This document shows positions 27,517-35,965 of a stretch of DNA of 64,000 bases, in pieces; within the stretch, counting starts at the first letter, position 1, and each line of letters opens with the position of its first letter. Made by a program: the position numbers and the translations under genes. The DNA is taken from contig NZ_JBIAOU010000022.1 in assembly GCF_042879035.1 (NCBI RefSeq), forward strand, positions 11,760 to 75,759. Direction: 5' to 3'. This stretch comes from Rhodococcus_G sp042879035 (GTDB taxonomy: Bacteria > Actinomycetota > Actinomycetes > Mycobacteriales > Mycobacteriaceae). The notes under the pieces are model-generated. The model was not told the DNA's origin, searched no databases, and saw only the letters and a program-made list of their open reading frames with translations.

Positions 27517-28950
27517 ATGCCCCCGCCGACCGTCGAGGTCGAGATCACCTCCAAGACCACCGCCCGCGCGAGGTTGGAGGACGCCGACGTGCCTCCGATG
27601 GAACTGGAAGCAACCGAGAACAAGACGTTGTCCGCGGTCGTGCACGAGTTCCTGCACACCATCGCCAAGGGGCAGGACTCCACTGTCGACGTTGTCTACC
27701 GGACCGGGAAGGACACCAAGTTCCTGACCGTCGGCCCGGACGGCCGCGCCGAGGAACGCGCACCGAGCATGCCCCTGCCGATCGTCACCGACGCCGCGCC
27801 CGCACCGAAGCCTGCCTCCACGTCGCCCGTCGGGCCGGCGGTGGTGGCCGCCGAGTCGATCGACTACGCCACCACCCCGGAGCCCGCCGCTTCCACATCA
27901 CCGCCCGCGCCGCCCTTGCCTGCACAGGATGCTCCGCAACCGGTCTCTGCCCCAACACCTTCCCCAGTCGGGCAGCGGCCCGCAGAAGCGGCCACAGGGC
28001 CGATCACGGGTCCGCTCGACGTGCTCTCGCAGTTGTCCGCGCCGCGCGCGAATCCGGCATCGAGTGACCCAGCTCGGCTCGGGATGCGCGGGCGGCTCAA
28101 CGCGATGCTCGGCCTCGAGCTCGCCCCGAAGTCCGGCTCCCACGAGATGTGGTTGCGCGGCTCGCAACAGGCGATCGCGAGGCCGCTGCCCGAGGGTGCG
28201 GTGATCACCGTCGCGAACGTCAAGGGCGGTGTGGGCAAGACCCCGACGTCGATCGGCCTGGCCGAGACGCTGGCCGAGTATCGCGGTCCCGCGACCGTTG
28301 CGTGCATGGATCTCGGGGAGGTCGGTGGCAGCTTCGCCGACCGGCTCGCCGTGCCCCCGGCCGCCGGGCAGGACATCACCAGCCTGCTCGGCTGTGTCGA
28401 TCTCGCGTCCGCCGAGGTGCGCCCGTCCACTCTCGCCCGGTATCTGGCCCGGCAGCCGTCCGGCTCCTACGCCATCGCAGGGTGCCCCGGGGCCGAGGCG
28501 CCGTTGAGCTACGACCACGCCGCCGCACTCGGGGTGATCCTCGGTCGGCACCGAGAGGTGCTGGTCGCCGACACCGGCAACACCAGTCACTCCGGAGCCT
28601 GGCGATGGGCGATCACCGCCGCGCACGCGGTCCTCGTGCCTGTCCCGCTGCGCTTCGACGCAGCCGCGGCCGCGCAGCGGACCCTCAACACGATCGCCGC
28701 CGTGCGCCCGGACGTGCTCGCCCGCACGATCGTGGTCATCACCGACGGCCCCGGGGACGCGCCGATGGTCGAGACCGACACCGTCGACGCGTTCTCGAAG
28801 CTGGGGGTTCCGGTGTGCCGGATGCCGTTCGAGCCGTTGTTCGCCTCCGGTGAGCCCATCGCACTCACCGGACTGCGGTGTGCGACCCGGGACGCACTGA
28901 CGGTGCTCGCGGCCACCGCCGTCGACCGGATGGCGGGCGCCGTGGGCTGA
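27517..28950 (+). CDS. ParA/VirC1-like ATPase of the transfer operon
   Basis: This 477-aa protein has a variable N-terminal half with a Pro/Ala-rich linker (residues 90-170) and a C-terminal ParA-type domain whose Walker A reads NVKGGVGKTPTSIGL. The residue after the P-loop Thr is Pro where Thr is usual. A VADTGNTSHSG segment takes the Walker B position, and the substitution may alter ATP hydrolysis. ParA-like VirC1 gathers the transfer complex at the cell pole in Agrobacterium, so an equivalent spatial role is likely here. It is distinct from the partition ParA at the left edge and has no ParB-like neighbour. Confidence 0.8.
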   Translation: MPPPTVEVEITSKTTARARLEDADVPPMELEATENKTLSAVVHEFLHTIAKGQDSTVDVVYRTGKDTKFLTVGPDGRAEERAPSMPLPIVTDAAPAPKPASTSPVGPAVVAAESIDYATTPEPAASTSPPAPPLPAQDAPQPVSAPTPSPVGQRPAEAATGPITGPLDVLSQLSAPRANPASSDPARLGMRGRLNAMLGLELAPKSGSHEMWLRGSQQAIARPLPEGAVITVANVKGGVGKTPTSIGLAETLAEYRGPATVACMDLGEVGGSFADRLAVPPAAGQDITSLLGCVDLASAEVRPSTLARYLARQPSGSYAIAGCPGAEAPLSYDHAAALGVILGRHREVLVADTGNTSHSGAWRWAITAAHAVLVPVPLRFDAAAAAQRTLNTIAAVRPDVLARTIVVITDGPGDAPMVETDTVDAFSKLGVPVCRMPFEPLFASGEPIALTGLRCATRDALTVLAATAVDRMAGAVG

Positions 28951-29053
28951 TGCGCTGACCCACCCGGTCGCACCGTCCTAGCTCCGACCCCTCCCGATTC
29001 CCTTGGATCCGGGCCTCAACGAGAGGCCGATCCCAGACGAAAGGCGATGCTCG

Positions 29054-30295
29054 ATGAACCACGACATCCACACCGGCAACCGCGCCGCACGCCGCAGCTC
29101 CGGCGGCCGGCACCGCAAGGTACAGCGCCAGGCGACCACCGCGCTCGTCGCGGCCGCCGCTGTCGCTGCTGGCCTCGCACTGGTCCCGTCCGCCGGGGCC
29201 GCGCCCACCCAGGGCGGCACCACCGGCGGCGGCACCCAGGGCGGCACCGTCGGTGGCGCCGCCCAGGGCGGCACCACCACCGCGCCCGCTCCGGCTCCGG
29301 CCTATGTGCCCGAGGCTCCGGCGCAGCCCACGACCTGGGTCGAGACCCCGCAGACGTACGCGCCGGAGAACATCGAGTGGCGGGCAATGCCGAACTATGA
29401 CTACGAGATCGAGACCTACGTCGCCCCGGAGTACACCTACATCGCGCCGGTGCCGGTCGAGACGCTGCACCTGCCCGTCGCGGTCACCCCGACCGCGCCG
29501 ATCATCTCGCCGCGCAACAAGATCCGCTTCGGTGATTCGCTGTTCGAGCAGCCGAACTGGGTCTCCGACTCGGACGCCGAACGCACCAACAACACGAGTG
29601 CGATCTTCGAAGCTCAGGTCACCGACTTCTGGCGGTCCATCGGCGTCGAGACCACGCGCGCCGAACGTCTCGCTGCCTCGCAGGTCGCCGGCGGTGTGAC
29701 CGGTGCGATCGGCGGCGCCACCGCGGCCGGCGTCCCCGCCGCCCTCGTCGGCGGACTGATCGGCGGCACCATCGGCGGCGTCCAGGGCGCCTACCTCGGC
29801 ACCGTCATCCCGACTCCGATCCCCGGGCTGCCGGTCGTGACCAGTGGTGCCGCCGGGACCGCTGGTGGTGCGGCGATCGGTGCGGCGGTCGCCGGTGTCC
29901 CGGCCGCCGCAGTCGGTGGTGTGGCCGGCGGTGCGGCCGGTGTCGCCGCGGCCACGAACTTCGGCGCTGGCGACCTCACCGAACCCCGGGAAGTCGCCGT
30001 CGACGACGTCGAGCACGACGCCATCGTCGAGCAGACCGCCGAGACGCTGGCCGACTGGGAGAATTCCGGCCCGGTCGGTGCGTCCGCCGCCGACGCGGTG
30101 CAGACCGTGGCCCACGCCGCGCCGGTCGTCGACCAGCAGGTCCGCGACTTCATCACCGCCCAGCCCGGCGGGCAGCAGGTCGTCGAGCAGGTCGACATGG
30201 CCCTGAACGACTTCTTCACCACCGCCACCCCCGGCCTGACCGCCAACCTCATCTCCACCGCGGTCGGCGACGGAATCGCCCAGTACCGCAACTGA
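29054..30295 (+). CDS. Exported glycine-rich protein of the transfer operon
   Basis: This 413-aa protein has a signal peptide ending near VPSAGA, a Gly/Thr/Gln-rich repeat (TQGGTTGGG, TQGGTVGGA, AQGGTTTAP), a Pro/Tyr/Glu-rich segment and a C-terminal run of glycine-zipper helices (GVTGAIGGATAAGVPAALVG, then GGAAIGAAVAGVPAAAVGGV). Such zippers insert or pack in membranes. Proteins of this type in transfer operons may form the outer-envelope part of the channel or a surface adhesin. GAAAGG precedes the ATG. No catalytic motif is present; function is unproven. Confidence 0.7.
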   Translation: MNHDIHTGNRAARRSSGGRHRKVQRQATTALVAAAAVAAGLALVPSAGAAPTQGGTTGGGTQGGTVGGAAQGGTTTAPAPAPAYVPEAPAQPTTWVETPQTYAPENIEWRAMPNYDYEIETYVAPEYTYIAPVPVETLHLPVAVTPTAPIISPRNKIRFGDSLFEQPNWVSDSDAERTNNTSAIFEAQVTDFWRSIGVETTRAERLAASQVAGGVTGAIGGATAAGVPAALVGGLIGGTIGGVQGAYLGTVIPTPIPGLPVVTSGAAGTAGGAAIGAAVAGVPAAAVGGVAGGAAGVAAATNFGAGDLTEPREVAVDDVEHDAIVEQTAETLADWENSGPVGASAADAVQTVAHAAPVVDQQVRDFITAQPGGQQVVEQVDMALNDFFTTATPGLTANLISTAVGDGIAQYRN

Positions 30296-30313
30296 ACTGG
30301 AAGGGCGCTCACC

Positions 30314-31006
30314 ATGAAGAAGTCAAACATCAGGCATCGGGTACAGCGTCATCCCGCCGTGATCGACCTTCTCGGTGGGGCGCCCACAAGCTCGTCGGGC
30401 CGAACAAGCTCGTCGGGTGCAGCCACCGCGGCTGCATCCGACGGCCCGGCCGGCCCGGGGCCGCGTTCGACCCGAACACTTGCCCTCGCCAGCGGCGCCG
30501 GGGTCGTGGCCACCGCGGTCATCGGCGCCGCCATCTGGGCCACCACCGGCAACAGCGGCGAACAACTCGAAAACACCGCGGCCGCAGCCACCACCACCGC
30601 CGTCGACGAGGACACCCTGCCGATCATCGACCTGCCCGACCCGGCCGCGACAACCACGGCCGCATCGCCGGAAGTCGACGACGAATGCCGCGCCGACCGC
30701 GGCGACCAGAACTCCGGCGCGGGCGTCATCGCCGCCTGGAATCACGCCTACTACGCCCAACGCAACGCGGCCGCCGCCCGAGCCCTTGCCACCCCGAACA
30801 GCACCATCGTCCCTGCCGACCAGCTCCAACCGTTCATCGATGCCGTCCCCGCGGGCACCAACTACTGCGTCGCCATCACCCCGATCTCCGAGAGCACGTA
30901 CACCGTGGATCTGACCGAACTGCGGCCCGACGGCCCGGTACGCATCCCACAAACCATCACCACCAAGAAGATCGACGGCCGCTGGTTCATCGACGTCGTC
31001 AGCTGA
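30314..31006 (+). CDS. Bitopic membrane protein with NTF2-like outer domain
   Basis: This 230-aa protein has a basic N-terminal cytoplasmic part, one span (LALASGAGVVATAVIGAAIW) and an outer domain ending IPQTITTKKIDGRWFIDVVS, the same 'GRWFID' terminal strand seen in the VirB8-like protein at 14535. It is therefore a probable paralogous architecture. GGAAGGG precedes the ATG. It lies directly after the glycine-rich protein (18 nt gap) and before a lipoprotein. A scaffold role in the transfer apparatus is inferred from layout alone. Confidence 0.65.
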   Translation: MKKSNIRHRVQRHPAVIDLLGGAPTSSSGRTSSSGAATAAASDGPAGPGPRSTRTLALASGAGVVATAVIGAAIWATTGNSGEQLENTAAAATTTAVDEDTLPIIDLPDPAATTTAASPEVDDECRADRGDQNSGAGVIAAWNHAYYAQRNAAAARALATPNSTIVPADQLQPFIDAVPAGTNYCVAITPISESTYTVDLTELRPDGPVRIPQTITTKKIDGRWFIDVVS

Positions 31007-31032
31007 CAGGACCCGAGAGGACACCACCGACC

Positions 31033-31548
31033 GTGAACACCCCGCGCACCACCCTCGGCCGGACCGCCGCCGCCCTCGTTGCGGTCGCGGCTCTGGCCGG
31101 CTGCGGCAGCGACGACACCCGGGACGCCGCCTCGGTCACCACCTCCACGAGCGGAGCGATCGTCACCGACACCAGCACCGACCTCGGCAGCATCGTCATC
31201 GGCTGGGGAGATGCCCACTCCGACACCGAGATCACCACCCCCAAACCCGACGACGTCACCGCCCAATGCGCCGGCCACGGCGACGACCTCGCCGCCGACA
31301 TCACCGCCCCGCACGGCTGGAACATCCACGCGGTCCACGGATCTCAGATCCTGACCGTCGAGAACGCCGACCTGAACCTGCCGGCCGCCGACATCGACAC
31401 CACACACCACTTCCTCGACGTCCCCCAGTCCGTTGATTGGTCCGAACCCGACCAACTCGACATCGCCGCCACCACCGACGCCCCCACGGACTGGCCACGA
31501 ACGCACAGCGGCCGCGTCCAACTCTCGATCCACATCGACTGCCGCTGA
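31033..31548 (+). CDS. Lipoprotein of the transfer operon
   Basis: This 171-aa protein starts with GTG at 31033. The signal peptide ends at a lipobox (LAGC, Cys at about residue 23) followed by GSDDTRDA. The mature part is rich in Thr, Asp and His (DITAPHGWNIHAV) with paired Cys at the ends (AQCAGHGDD and DCR). No family was recognised. It ends the rightward group of exported transfer-operon proteins and is expected on the outer leaflet of the plasma membrane. Confidence 0.7.
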   Translation: MNTPRTTLGRTAAALVAVAALAGCGSDDTRDAASVTTSTSGAIVTDTSTDLGSIVIGWGDAHSDTEITTPKPDDVTAQCAGHGDDLAADITAPHGWNIHAVHGSQILTVENADLNLPAADIDTTHHFLDVPQSVDWSEPDQLDIAATTDAPTDWPRTHSGRVQLSIHIDCR

Positions 31549-31870
31549 CCTGAACCGACGACATACCCCCCGACGAGCCGTGGACGGAGATGAGAACCTG
31601 CTCGCATGCGCGCCACGCGTCGTGTCGATCCGGATCGCACGATCGGTCGCGAGGGTGGCACCACACTGCCTTCCGGGGCTGCCTTACGGTTATCTGTGGC
31701 GGGGGGCGCCCACGGTGGCCGCTGTCGACTGATCACCGGACTACGACTAGGGCGGGGGCCTTGCGGACAATGACCATCACCGCGGCGGGGACACCGCTGC
31801 TGCAGAAGACCTGTATTCACACTGTGCCTTGCCATCTACACCATCTCATCTGCCGAAGGAGCGCACACGC
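31549..31870. other. Non-coding gap before a small gene
   Basis: No gene was found in this 322 bp stretch; the open frames are short. It must hold the promoter of the 31871 gene if that gene is not part of the transfer operon. Confidence 0.4.
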
Positions 31871-32107
31871 ATGAACGACCCGCACGTGATCGAACTCGAG
31901 TTCACCGTCCGCGCCCGCGTCCGGCTGCCGAAGGACGTCTTCGTCGACGTGGTCGCAGAGAACCCCGACGCCTGGGAACGAGCCGTGGTCAACGAACTCC
32001 AGCGCGACATCGTCGGCGGAGACGCAAAAGCCAACTTCGAGAAGGTCACCGCGACCGTCTCGGACATCGCGATCGAGCACGACGACTTCCAACTCGCCGC
32101 TCACTGA
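31871..32107 (+). CDS. Small acidic hypothetical protein
   Basis: This 78-aa soluble protein has AAGGAG 9 nt before the ATG, which is the best site in the neighbourhood. The sequence alternates strands and a helix (VIELEFTVRARVRLPKDVFV then NPDAWERAVVNELQ). No motif was recognised. The excellent ribosome site and codon use make it a real gene. It is followed by about 550 bp without a gene. Confidence 0.7.
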   Translation: MNDPHVIELEFTVRARVRLPKDVFVDVVAENPDAWERAVVNELQRDIVGGDAKANFEKVTATVSDIAIEHDDFQLAAH

Positions 32108-32661
32108 CCTTGCCACCTGCACCCGACCGAGAGGTCCTGTGCCACTTTCCCCAAGAGCAGGCCTCTCAGATTGGTTGGCTTCTCGCGGTGCGGCCGGCGG
32201 GTGCCGCCAAAGAGTGAGCCCACCTAACATTCAGGTGGATCGGCGGATGGCATCTGCAGCCGGAAAACCCTTGGCGACGAACGCGACAGCTCGGGAGCCA
32301 GGAGCGACTGCAAACTGGGCGAGCGCTGTTTCGTTCAGCCGGCAGTACGCGAGATCGGCGGGCCGCCCCAAGCCCGGAGGCACAGCCTCCGAGCCCGGCC
32401 CGGAGCCCGGTGAGCTCGAGACACGTCGGTGGGGAGCGGCCCGCTGCTCGCCGCTGACCCGACCATAGTCAGCGGTACCGACAACGGCACTGACGGTGCT
32501 ACCGGCACGGCCGAACAGCTGGGGCCGGGATCCACTGGCGCACGGTGAGATAGCCCTTACCGTTGCTGGTCGGGATCGCGAACGCCGTCGACGTACAGTC
32601 AGCAGTGCGAGGAGGAGCAGGTCCTTCCGCGCAGGCGGCCGGTAGCCGCAGATCGGGCAGG
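32108..32661. other. Non-coding region between the transfer genes and the recombinase
   Basis: No credible gene was found on either strand. The segment contains simple G+C-rich repeats (GAGCCCGGCCCGGAGCCCGG near 32391-32410). It marks the boundary between the transfer module and the defence module. Confidence 0.4.
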
Positions 32662-33330
32662 TCAGCTGGTCTCCGCTGCGTGGGGGGCCATTGCCTGTGC
32701 CGGATCCGGTGCCGCGGCCTCGACCACCGTTGTGGGTGGGGCTGCGGTGACCGATTCGGCGGGACGTGGTGGCAGGTGCCGGTAGAGGGTCGATCGGGTC
32801 AGCCCGGTCTTGGCGGTGATCTCGGCGACGGTGGCGCCGGCGTCCCGTAACTGGGTGGCGTGGGCGATCTGGGATTCGGTGACCACCGACGGACGGCCGG
32901 TGCGCAGGCCCTTCGCGGTGGCGACCTGGCGGGCGTGGGCAGCGCGCTCGAGGGCGTAGGTGCGTTCCATCTGCGCGAACAGGGCGAGCAGCACGACCGC
33001 CAGTTGCGCCATCGGATCATCTGGATTGCTCGAGTCGATGCGGATCGGATCGGCCAGATTGCGGATCCCGACCCCACGCTCACGCAGGTCATGAATCAGG
33101 TTCAACGTGTCGCGGACGTTGCGGCCCAACCTGTCGAGAGTGTGGACCACGATCACATCCCCATCGCGGGCGTAGTCGAGCATCGCGGTCAGACCCGGGC
33201 GGTCGGTGGTGGCCCCGGACTTGCGGTCGACATAGATACGGTCCGGGTCGATACCGGTGGCGGTGAGGGCGTCGATCTGCCGTTCGAGGTCTTGTTTGGT
33301 CGTCGACACCCGCGCATACCCGAGTTCCAT
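32662..33330 (-). CDS. Serine recombinase / resolvase
   Basis: This 222-aa protein has an N-terminal resolvase domain: GYARVSTTKQ (catalytic Ser in RVST), VDRKSGATTDRPGL and HTLDRLGRN with the conserved Arg residues. A C-terminal helix-turn-helix (GATVAEITAKTGLTRSTLYR) binds the recombination site. It resembles Tn3-type resolvases and site-specific invertases. ATG 33330 gives the canonical family start; a longer in-frame start at 33378 is possible and neither has a strong site. It could resolve plasmid multimers or be left over from a transposon; no transposase lies beside it. Its upstream region has ATTTTTTCG at 33364 and 33475, possible recombination sub-sites. Confidence 0.88.
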   Translation of the reverse strand: MELGYARVSTTKQDLERQIDALTATGIDPDRIYVDRKSGATTDRPGLTAMLDYARDGDVIVVHTLDRLGRNVRDTLNLIHDLRERGVGIRNLADPIRIDSSNPDDPMAQLAVVLLALFAQMERTYALERAAHARQVATAKGLRTGRPSVVTESQIAHATQLRDAGATVAEITAKTGLTRSTLYRHLPPRPAESVTAAPPTTVVEAAAPDPAQAMAPHAAETS

Positions 33331-33499
33331 ACTCCCAATCGTATCGAATGTCGTCTCCGTAGTATTTTTTCGAGACATTGTTGTGGAACTAACTTACGGC
33401 ACGCCCTGGTGAACGGGCGTCGGTGCGGTGTTCGGCCGGTGTCGGGGCTGGTTTTTCTGCTCTGACCGAGCAACATTTTTTCGTATTACATTTTTGGGT
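33331..33499. promoter_or_regulatory. Divergent AT-rich region with possible resolvase sub-sites
   Basis: ATTTTTTCG occurs at 33364-33372 and again at 33475-33483. The stretch lies between the resolvase and the antitoxin gene and is richer in T than its surroundings. A res-like site upstream of a resolvase gene is a usual arrangement. Confidence 0.45.
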
Positions 33500-33760
33500 A
33501 TGGCTGACGAGACAATCAATGGAACCCCCGTCACCGACAAGATGATCACGCAGTGGGCGGACGAAGCCGAGGCCGGATACGACGTCGCCACCCTGCGCAA
33601 GCGTGGCCGCCCGACGATCGGGGACGGCCCCGGAACCGTCGTGCCGGTCCGCCTGGACGAAGCCTTGTTGCAGGCGTTGAACGCTCGTGCAGAACAAGAG
33701 CATGTGTCCAGGTCGGAAGCCATCCGGGAAGCGGTCCGCGCCTGGACTCAGGTCGCGTGA
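33500..33760 (+). CDS. Ribbon-helix-helix (CopG-like) antitoxin
   Basis: This 86-aa protein has a disordered acidic N-terminal half and a C-terminal ribbon-helix-helix motif (VVPVRLDEALLQALNARAEQ, then EHVSRSEAIREAVRAW). Such proteins repress their own operon and neutralise the toxin encoded next to them. The ATG at 33500 has no clear ribosome site, so leaderless translation is possible. The stop codon overlaps the GTG of the adjacent toxin-like frame, the standard order antitoxin then toxin. Confidence 0.8.
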   Translation: MADETINGTPVTDKMITQWADEAEAGYDVATLRKRGRPTIGDGPGTVVPVRLDEALLQALNARAEQEHVSRSEAIREAVRAWTQVA

Positions 33761-33995
33761 AAGCGCACAAATCCGCCCTCGAACATGGAATCGACGAAGC
33801 CGACAGTGTCTACGCAGTCCAACACCGCGCCTATGCCGTCGACTCGATGACGACAGCCTCGCACGGGAGTTCCGGCTTGGTTTCGACCCGAACGGCCGAC
33901 TCCTGGAGCTGGTCGTCCTGAGCTTCGGCAGCAGCAACGAACTCCTCATCCACGCGATGAAAGCCCGCTTGCAGTACTTCGATCTCCTCCCTTGA
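33757..33995 (+). pseudogene. Frameshifted toxin of the antitoxin pair
   Basis: The frame from GTG 33757 reads KAHKSALEHGIDEADSVYAV, then ends out of frame. The downstream frame reads DDDSLAREFRLGFDPNGRLL, then ELVVLSFGSSNELLIHAMKA, then RLQYFDLLP, to a stop at 33995. A change equal to a 1-nt deletion near 33842-33850 would join the two. Small proteins with an LLELVVL / IHAMKAR pattern occur as toxins with CopG-like antitoxins in actinobacteria, but the family name is not certain to me. If real, the antitoxin has lost its partner; a sequencing error is the other option. Confidence 0.6.
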
Positions 33996-34106
33996 CCACC
34001 AACCGACCAGCCCCGGCAGCCTCCGTGCAGGGTCGTCAGTGCATCACGCCACCCCCGACTGAAAGCGCCGTCTCAAAACCAAGGAAATGAGAAGCCGGGC
34101 TACCGC

Positions 34107-34262
34107 CTACTCGGAGGCGTCGATCGCCTGTACCTGGGTGTGAGGAAGCAACTGCTGGACCAGTTCCTCATGTTCCCGCATCGCGTCAGCTCGTTCGGCT
34201 GCCTCGCGCTCCCGAAAGGTCTTGGGCCCCTGTGGGACAATTCCCGGCGACTTGGACAGCAC
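34107..34262 (-). CDS. Small candidate ORF or gene tail
   Basis: The frame from GTG 34262 encodes 51 aa, VLSKSPGIVPQGPKTFRERE then AAERADAMREHEELVQQLLP. It is rich in Glu/Arg/Ala with a helical look, but no ribosome site is visible. It may be the 3' remnant of a larger gene interrupted upstream by the start of the CD-NTase gene. Support is weak. Confidence 0.3.
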   Translation of the reverse strand: MLSKSPGIVPQGPKTFREREAAERADAMREHEELVQQLLPHTQVQAIDASE

Positions 34263-34290
34263 GGCCGCGGGTGAAGGGGGTCAGGTTCCG

Positions 34291-35175
34291 TTGAGCACGT
34301 CTACACACTTCGACAGGTTTCTCAGGAACATCACGCTTACGGCCGATGAGCGAGCCGACGCGACCTCGCGAAGCAATGTGGTGGCGAAGAAGTTGCATGA
34401 GCACTTCTATCCGACGACCTCCTACACAGGCAGCACAAAACTCCTGATCGGCTCACACGGCAAGCGGACCAGGGTCCGACCCGTCCGAGACGTCGACCTC
34501 ATCTTCCGCATACCGGGTTCGACCTTCCTCAGGTTCGACGACTACTCCGGAAACGGGCAGTCCGCACTGCTGCAGGAGATCCGTGGACTTCTCCTAGCTC
34601 GATACCCTTCCACGAAAGTGAAGGGAGACGGACCCGTCGTGGTGGTGCCGTTCACCAGCGGCCACACGGTTGAAGTATTGCCGGCCTACTACGCCGAAGA
34701 TCGCGACACATACTGGATCCCGAACACGCGTGAGGGCGGAAGCTGGATGCCGTCGAACTATTCCGCAGAGTTCAAGTATCTGGATGACTCAGACAGGGCG
34801 ACGAACGGGCAGACTCGCCGGTTGATCAAAATGATGAAAGTCTGGCAACAGCACTGCAACGTGCCCATCAAGTCGCTCTGCATCGAGCTGCGAGCCATCA
34901 ACTTCCTGTCGACGTGGGAGCATCGCGGGAAGACGTCGACGTGGGATGACTGGATGGTCCGCGACTACCTGGCCGAACTGATCCGGTACGCAAACGGGAC
35001 ATGCAAGATTCCGGGAATCTCCGAGAAATGTGAGTACGGCGACGCGTGGGTCTCCAAGGCAAAGACCGCCCTCCGCAATGCCGAAGAGGCCTGCAACTAT
35101 GAGGGCAACGACAGTGACGAGGCAGTCGCCGTGTACATGTGGACGAAGATCTTCGGAGACCAGTATGACGAATGA
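34291..35175 (+). CDS. CD-NTase-like nucleotidyltransferase (CBASS cyclase)
   Basis: This 294-aa protein has the catalytic layout of CD-NTases: GSHGKRTRVRPVRDVDLIF (GS at 54-55, Asp 67 and Asp 69) followed by the third acid in HTVEVLPAYY (Glu 128), then the helical C-terminal part with MMKVWQQH and SLCIELRAINF. CD-NTases make cyclic di- or oligonucleotides that alarm the cell during phage infection. TTG 34291 is used because AGGGGG lies upstream and the family begins near here. Its stop overlaps the start of the SLATT gene by 11 nt, so the pair forms one operon. No Cap2/Cap3 or NucC-type partner is visible. Confidence 0.82.
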   Translation: MSTSTHFDRFLRNITLTADERADATSRSNVVAKKLHEHFYPTTSYTGSTKLLIGSHGKRTRVRPVRDVDLIFRIPGSTFLRFDDYSGNGQSALLQEIRGLLLARYPSTKVKGDGPVVVVPFTSGHTVEVLPAYYAEDRDTYWIPNTREGGSWMPSNYSAEFKYLDDSDRATNGQTRRLIKMMKVWQQHCNVPIKSLCIELRAINFLSTWEHRGKTSTWDDWMVRDYLAELIRYANGTCKIPGISEKCEYGDAWVSKAKTALRNAEEACNYEGNDSDEAVAVYMWTKIFGDQYDE

Positions 35176-35722
35176 CCCGATCCTCGGCGTAGTCCGGGAG
35201 ACCTTCGGTCGTGTGGTCTACACCCATAAGACGCACGAGAAGGACCGCGAGTTCGCGACGCGGCGGGCCACCAGGCTGAAGAGGACCAACGTCGTGCTCA
35301 TCGCGCTGACGTCAGGCGGACTGGTCGCGACGGCGATCGTCGGCGAGACGGGTTACCTGTGGATCAGCGCGATCCTTGCGACGCTGTCGCTCGGGTTTTC
35401 CGTGTTCGAACTCAACACTGACCCGTCGGAGGAAGCCGCTCGCCATCGGGCCGCTGCAAAGAGTTTGCTTGTGATCCGTGAGCGCTTCACGCATCTGATT
35501 GCTGACATCTGTACCGGACTTCCCACTGACGAGGCTCGCGCTCGCCGCGATTCAATCCAGGCCGACCTCGACGAGATCTACCACCAGGCACCGGACACCA
35601 GCCGTCGCGCATACAAGGCCGCGAGCCAGGCGCTCAAGGTGAACGAGGAAATGACGTTCACAGATGAGGAACTCGATCGCTTCCTTCCCGCACAGCTTCG
35701 GATGAGAGCTCAGCGCTATTGA
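35165..35722 (+). CDS. SLATT-domain membrane effector (SLATT_5 type)
   Basis: This 185-aa protein has two transmembrane helices (VVLIALTSGGLVATAIV and WISAILATLSLGFSVF) after a basic YTHKTHEKDREF segment, and a C-terminal helical part ending EEMTFTDEELDRFLPAQLR. This matches the SLATT family, predicted pore-forming effectors that accompany SMODS-type nucleotidyltransferases. The likely role is to permeabilise the membrane when the cyclic nucleotide is made. ATG 35165 lies inside the upstream gene, with an 11-nt overlap, which indicates translational coupling. No other effector gene is nearby. Confidence 0.85.
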   Translation: MTNDPILGVVRETFGRVVYTHKTHEKDREFATRRATRLKRTNVVLIALTSGGLVATAIVGETGYLWISAILATLSLGFSVFELNTDPSEEAARHRAAAKSLLVIRERFTHLIADICTGLPTDEARARRDSIQADLDEIYHQAPDTSRRAYKAASQALKVNEEMTFTDEELDRFLPAQLRMRAQRY

Positions 35723-35965
35723 CCGGTGACGCATCCACTTGGCTCCCAGCTGTACCCCGACTGCTCGTTGGGACACCCGACCTCTACCGGTTCCGCGCGT
35801 CCACTGCGCCGGTAGTTGCTGCAGACCTTGTTGGGGCGCGTGTGTTGTGATGCGCGATGATGCACTTCTGACGCACGGGATGATGCAGACCGTGCGTCGA
35901 CCGTTGGACGCGCACGCGCGTAAGCGTCCAACAGTCATCGTCGAGTGAGCCTTGTAAGGAGCGTT
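35723..35965. other. Gap between the CBASS-like pair and the type I operon
   Basis: No gene was found in this 243 bp stretch. It should contain the hsd promoter. The hsdM start is decided by AAGGAG at 35956-35961. Confidence 0.5.

Noticed and set aside
30685..31032. Upstream extension of the lipoprotein gene at 31033
   Set aside because: The extension has Arg/His/Pro-rich, non-natural composition and lies inside another gene; the GTG at 31033 followed by a lipobox signal is the better start.
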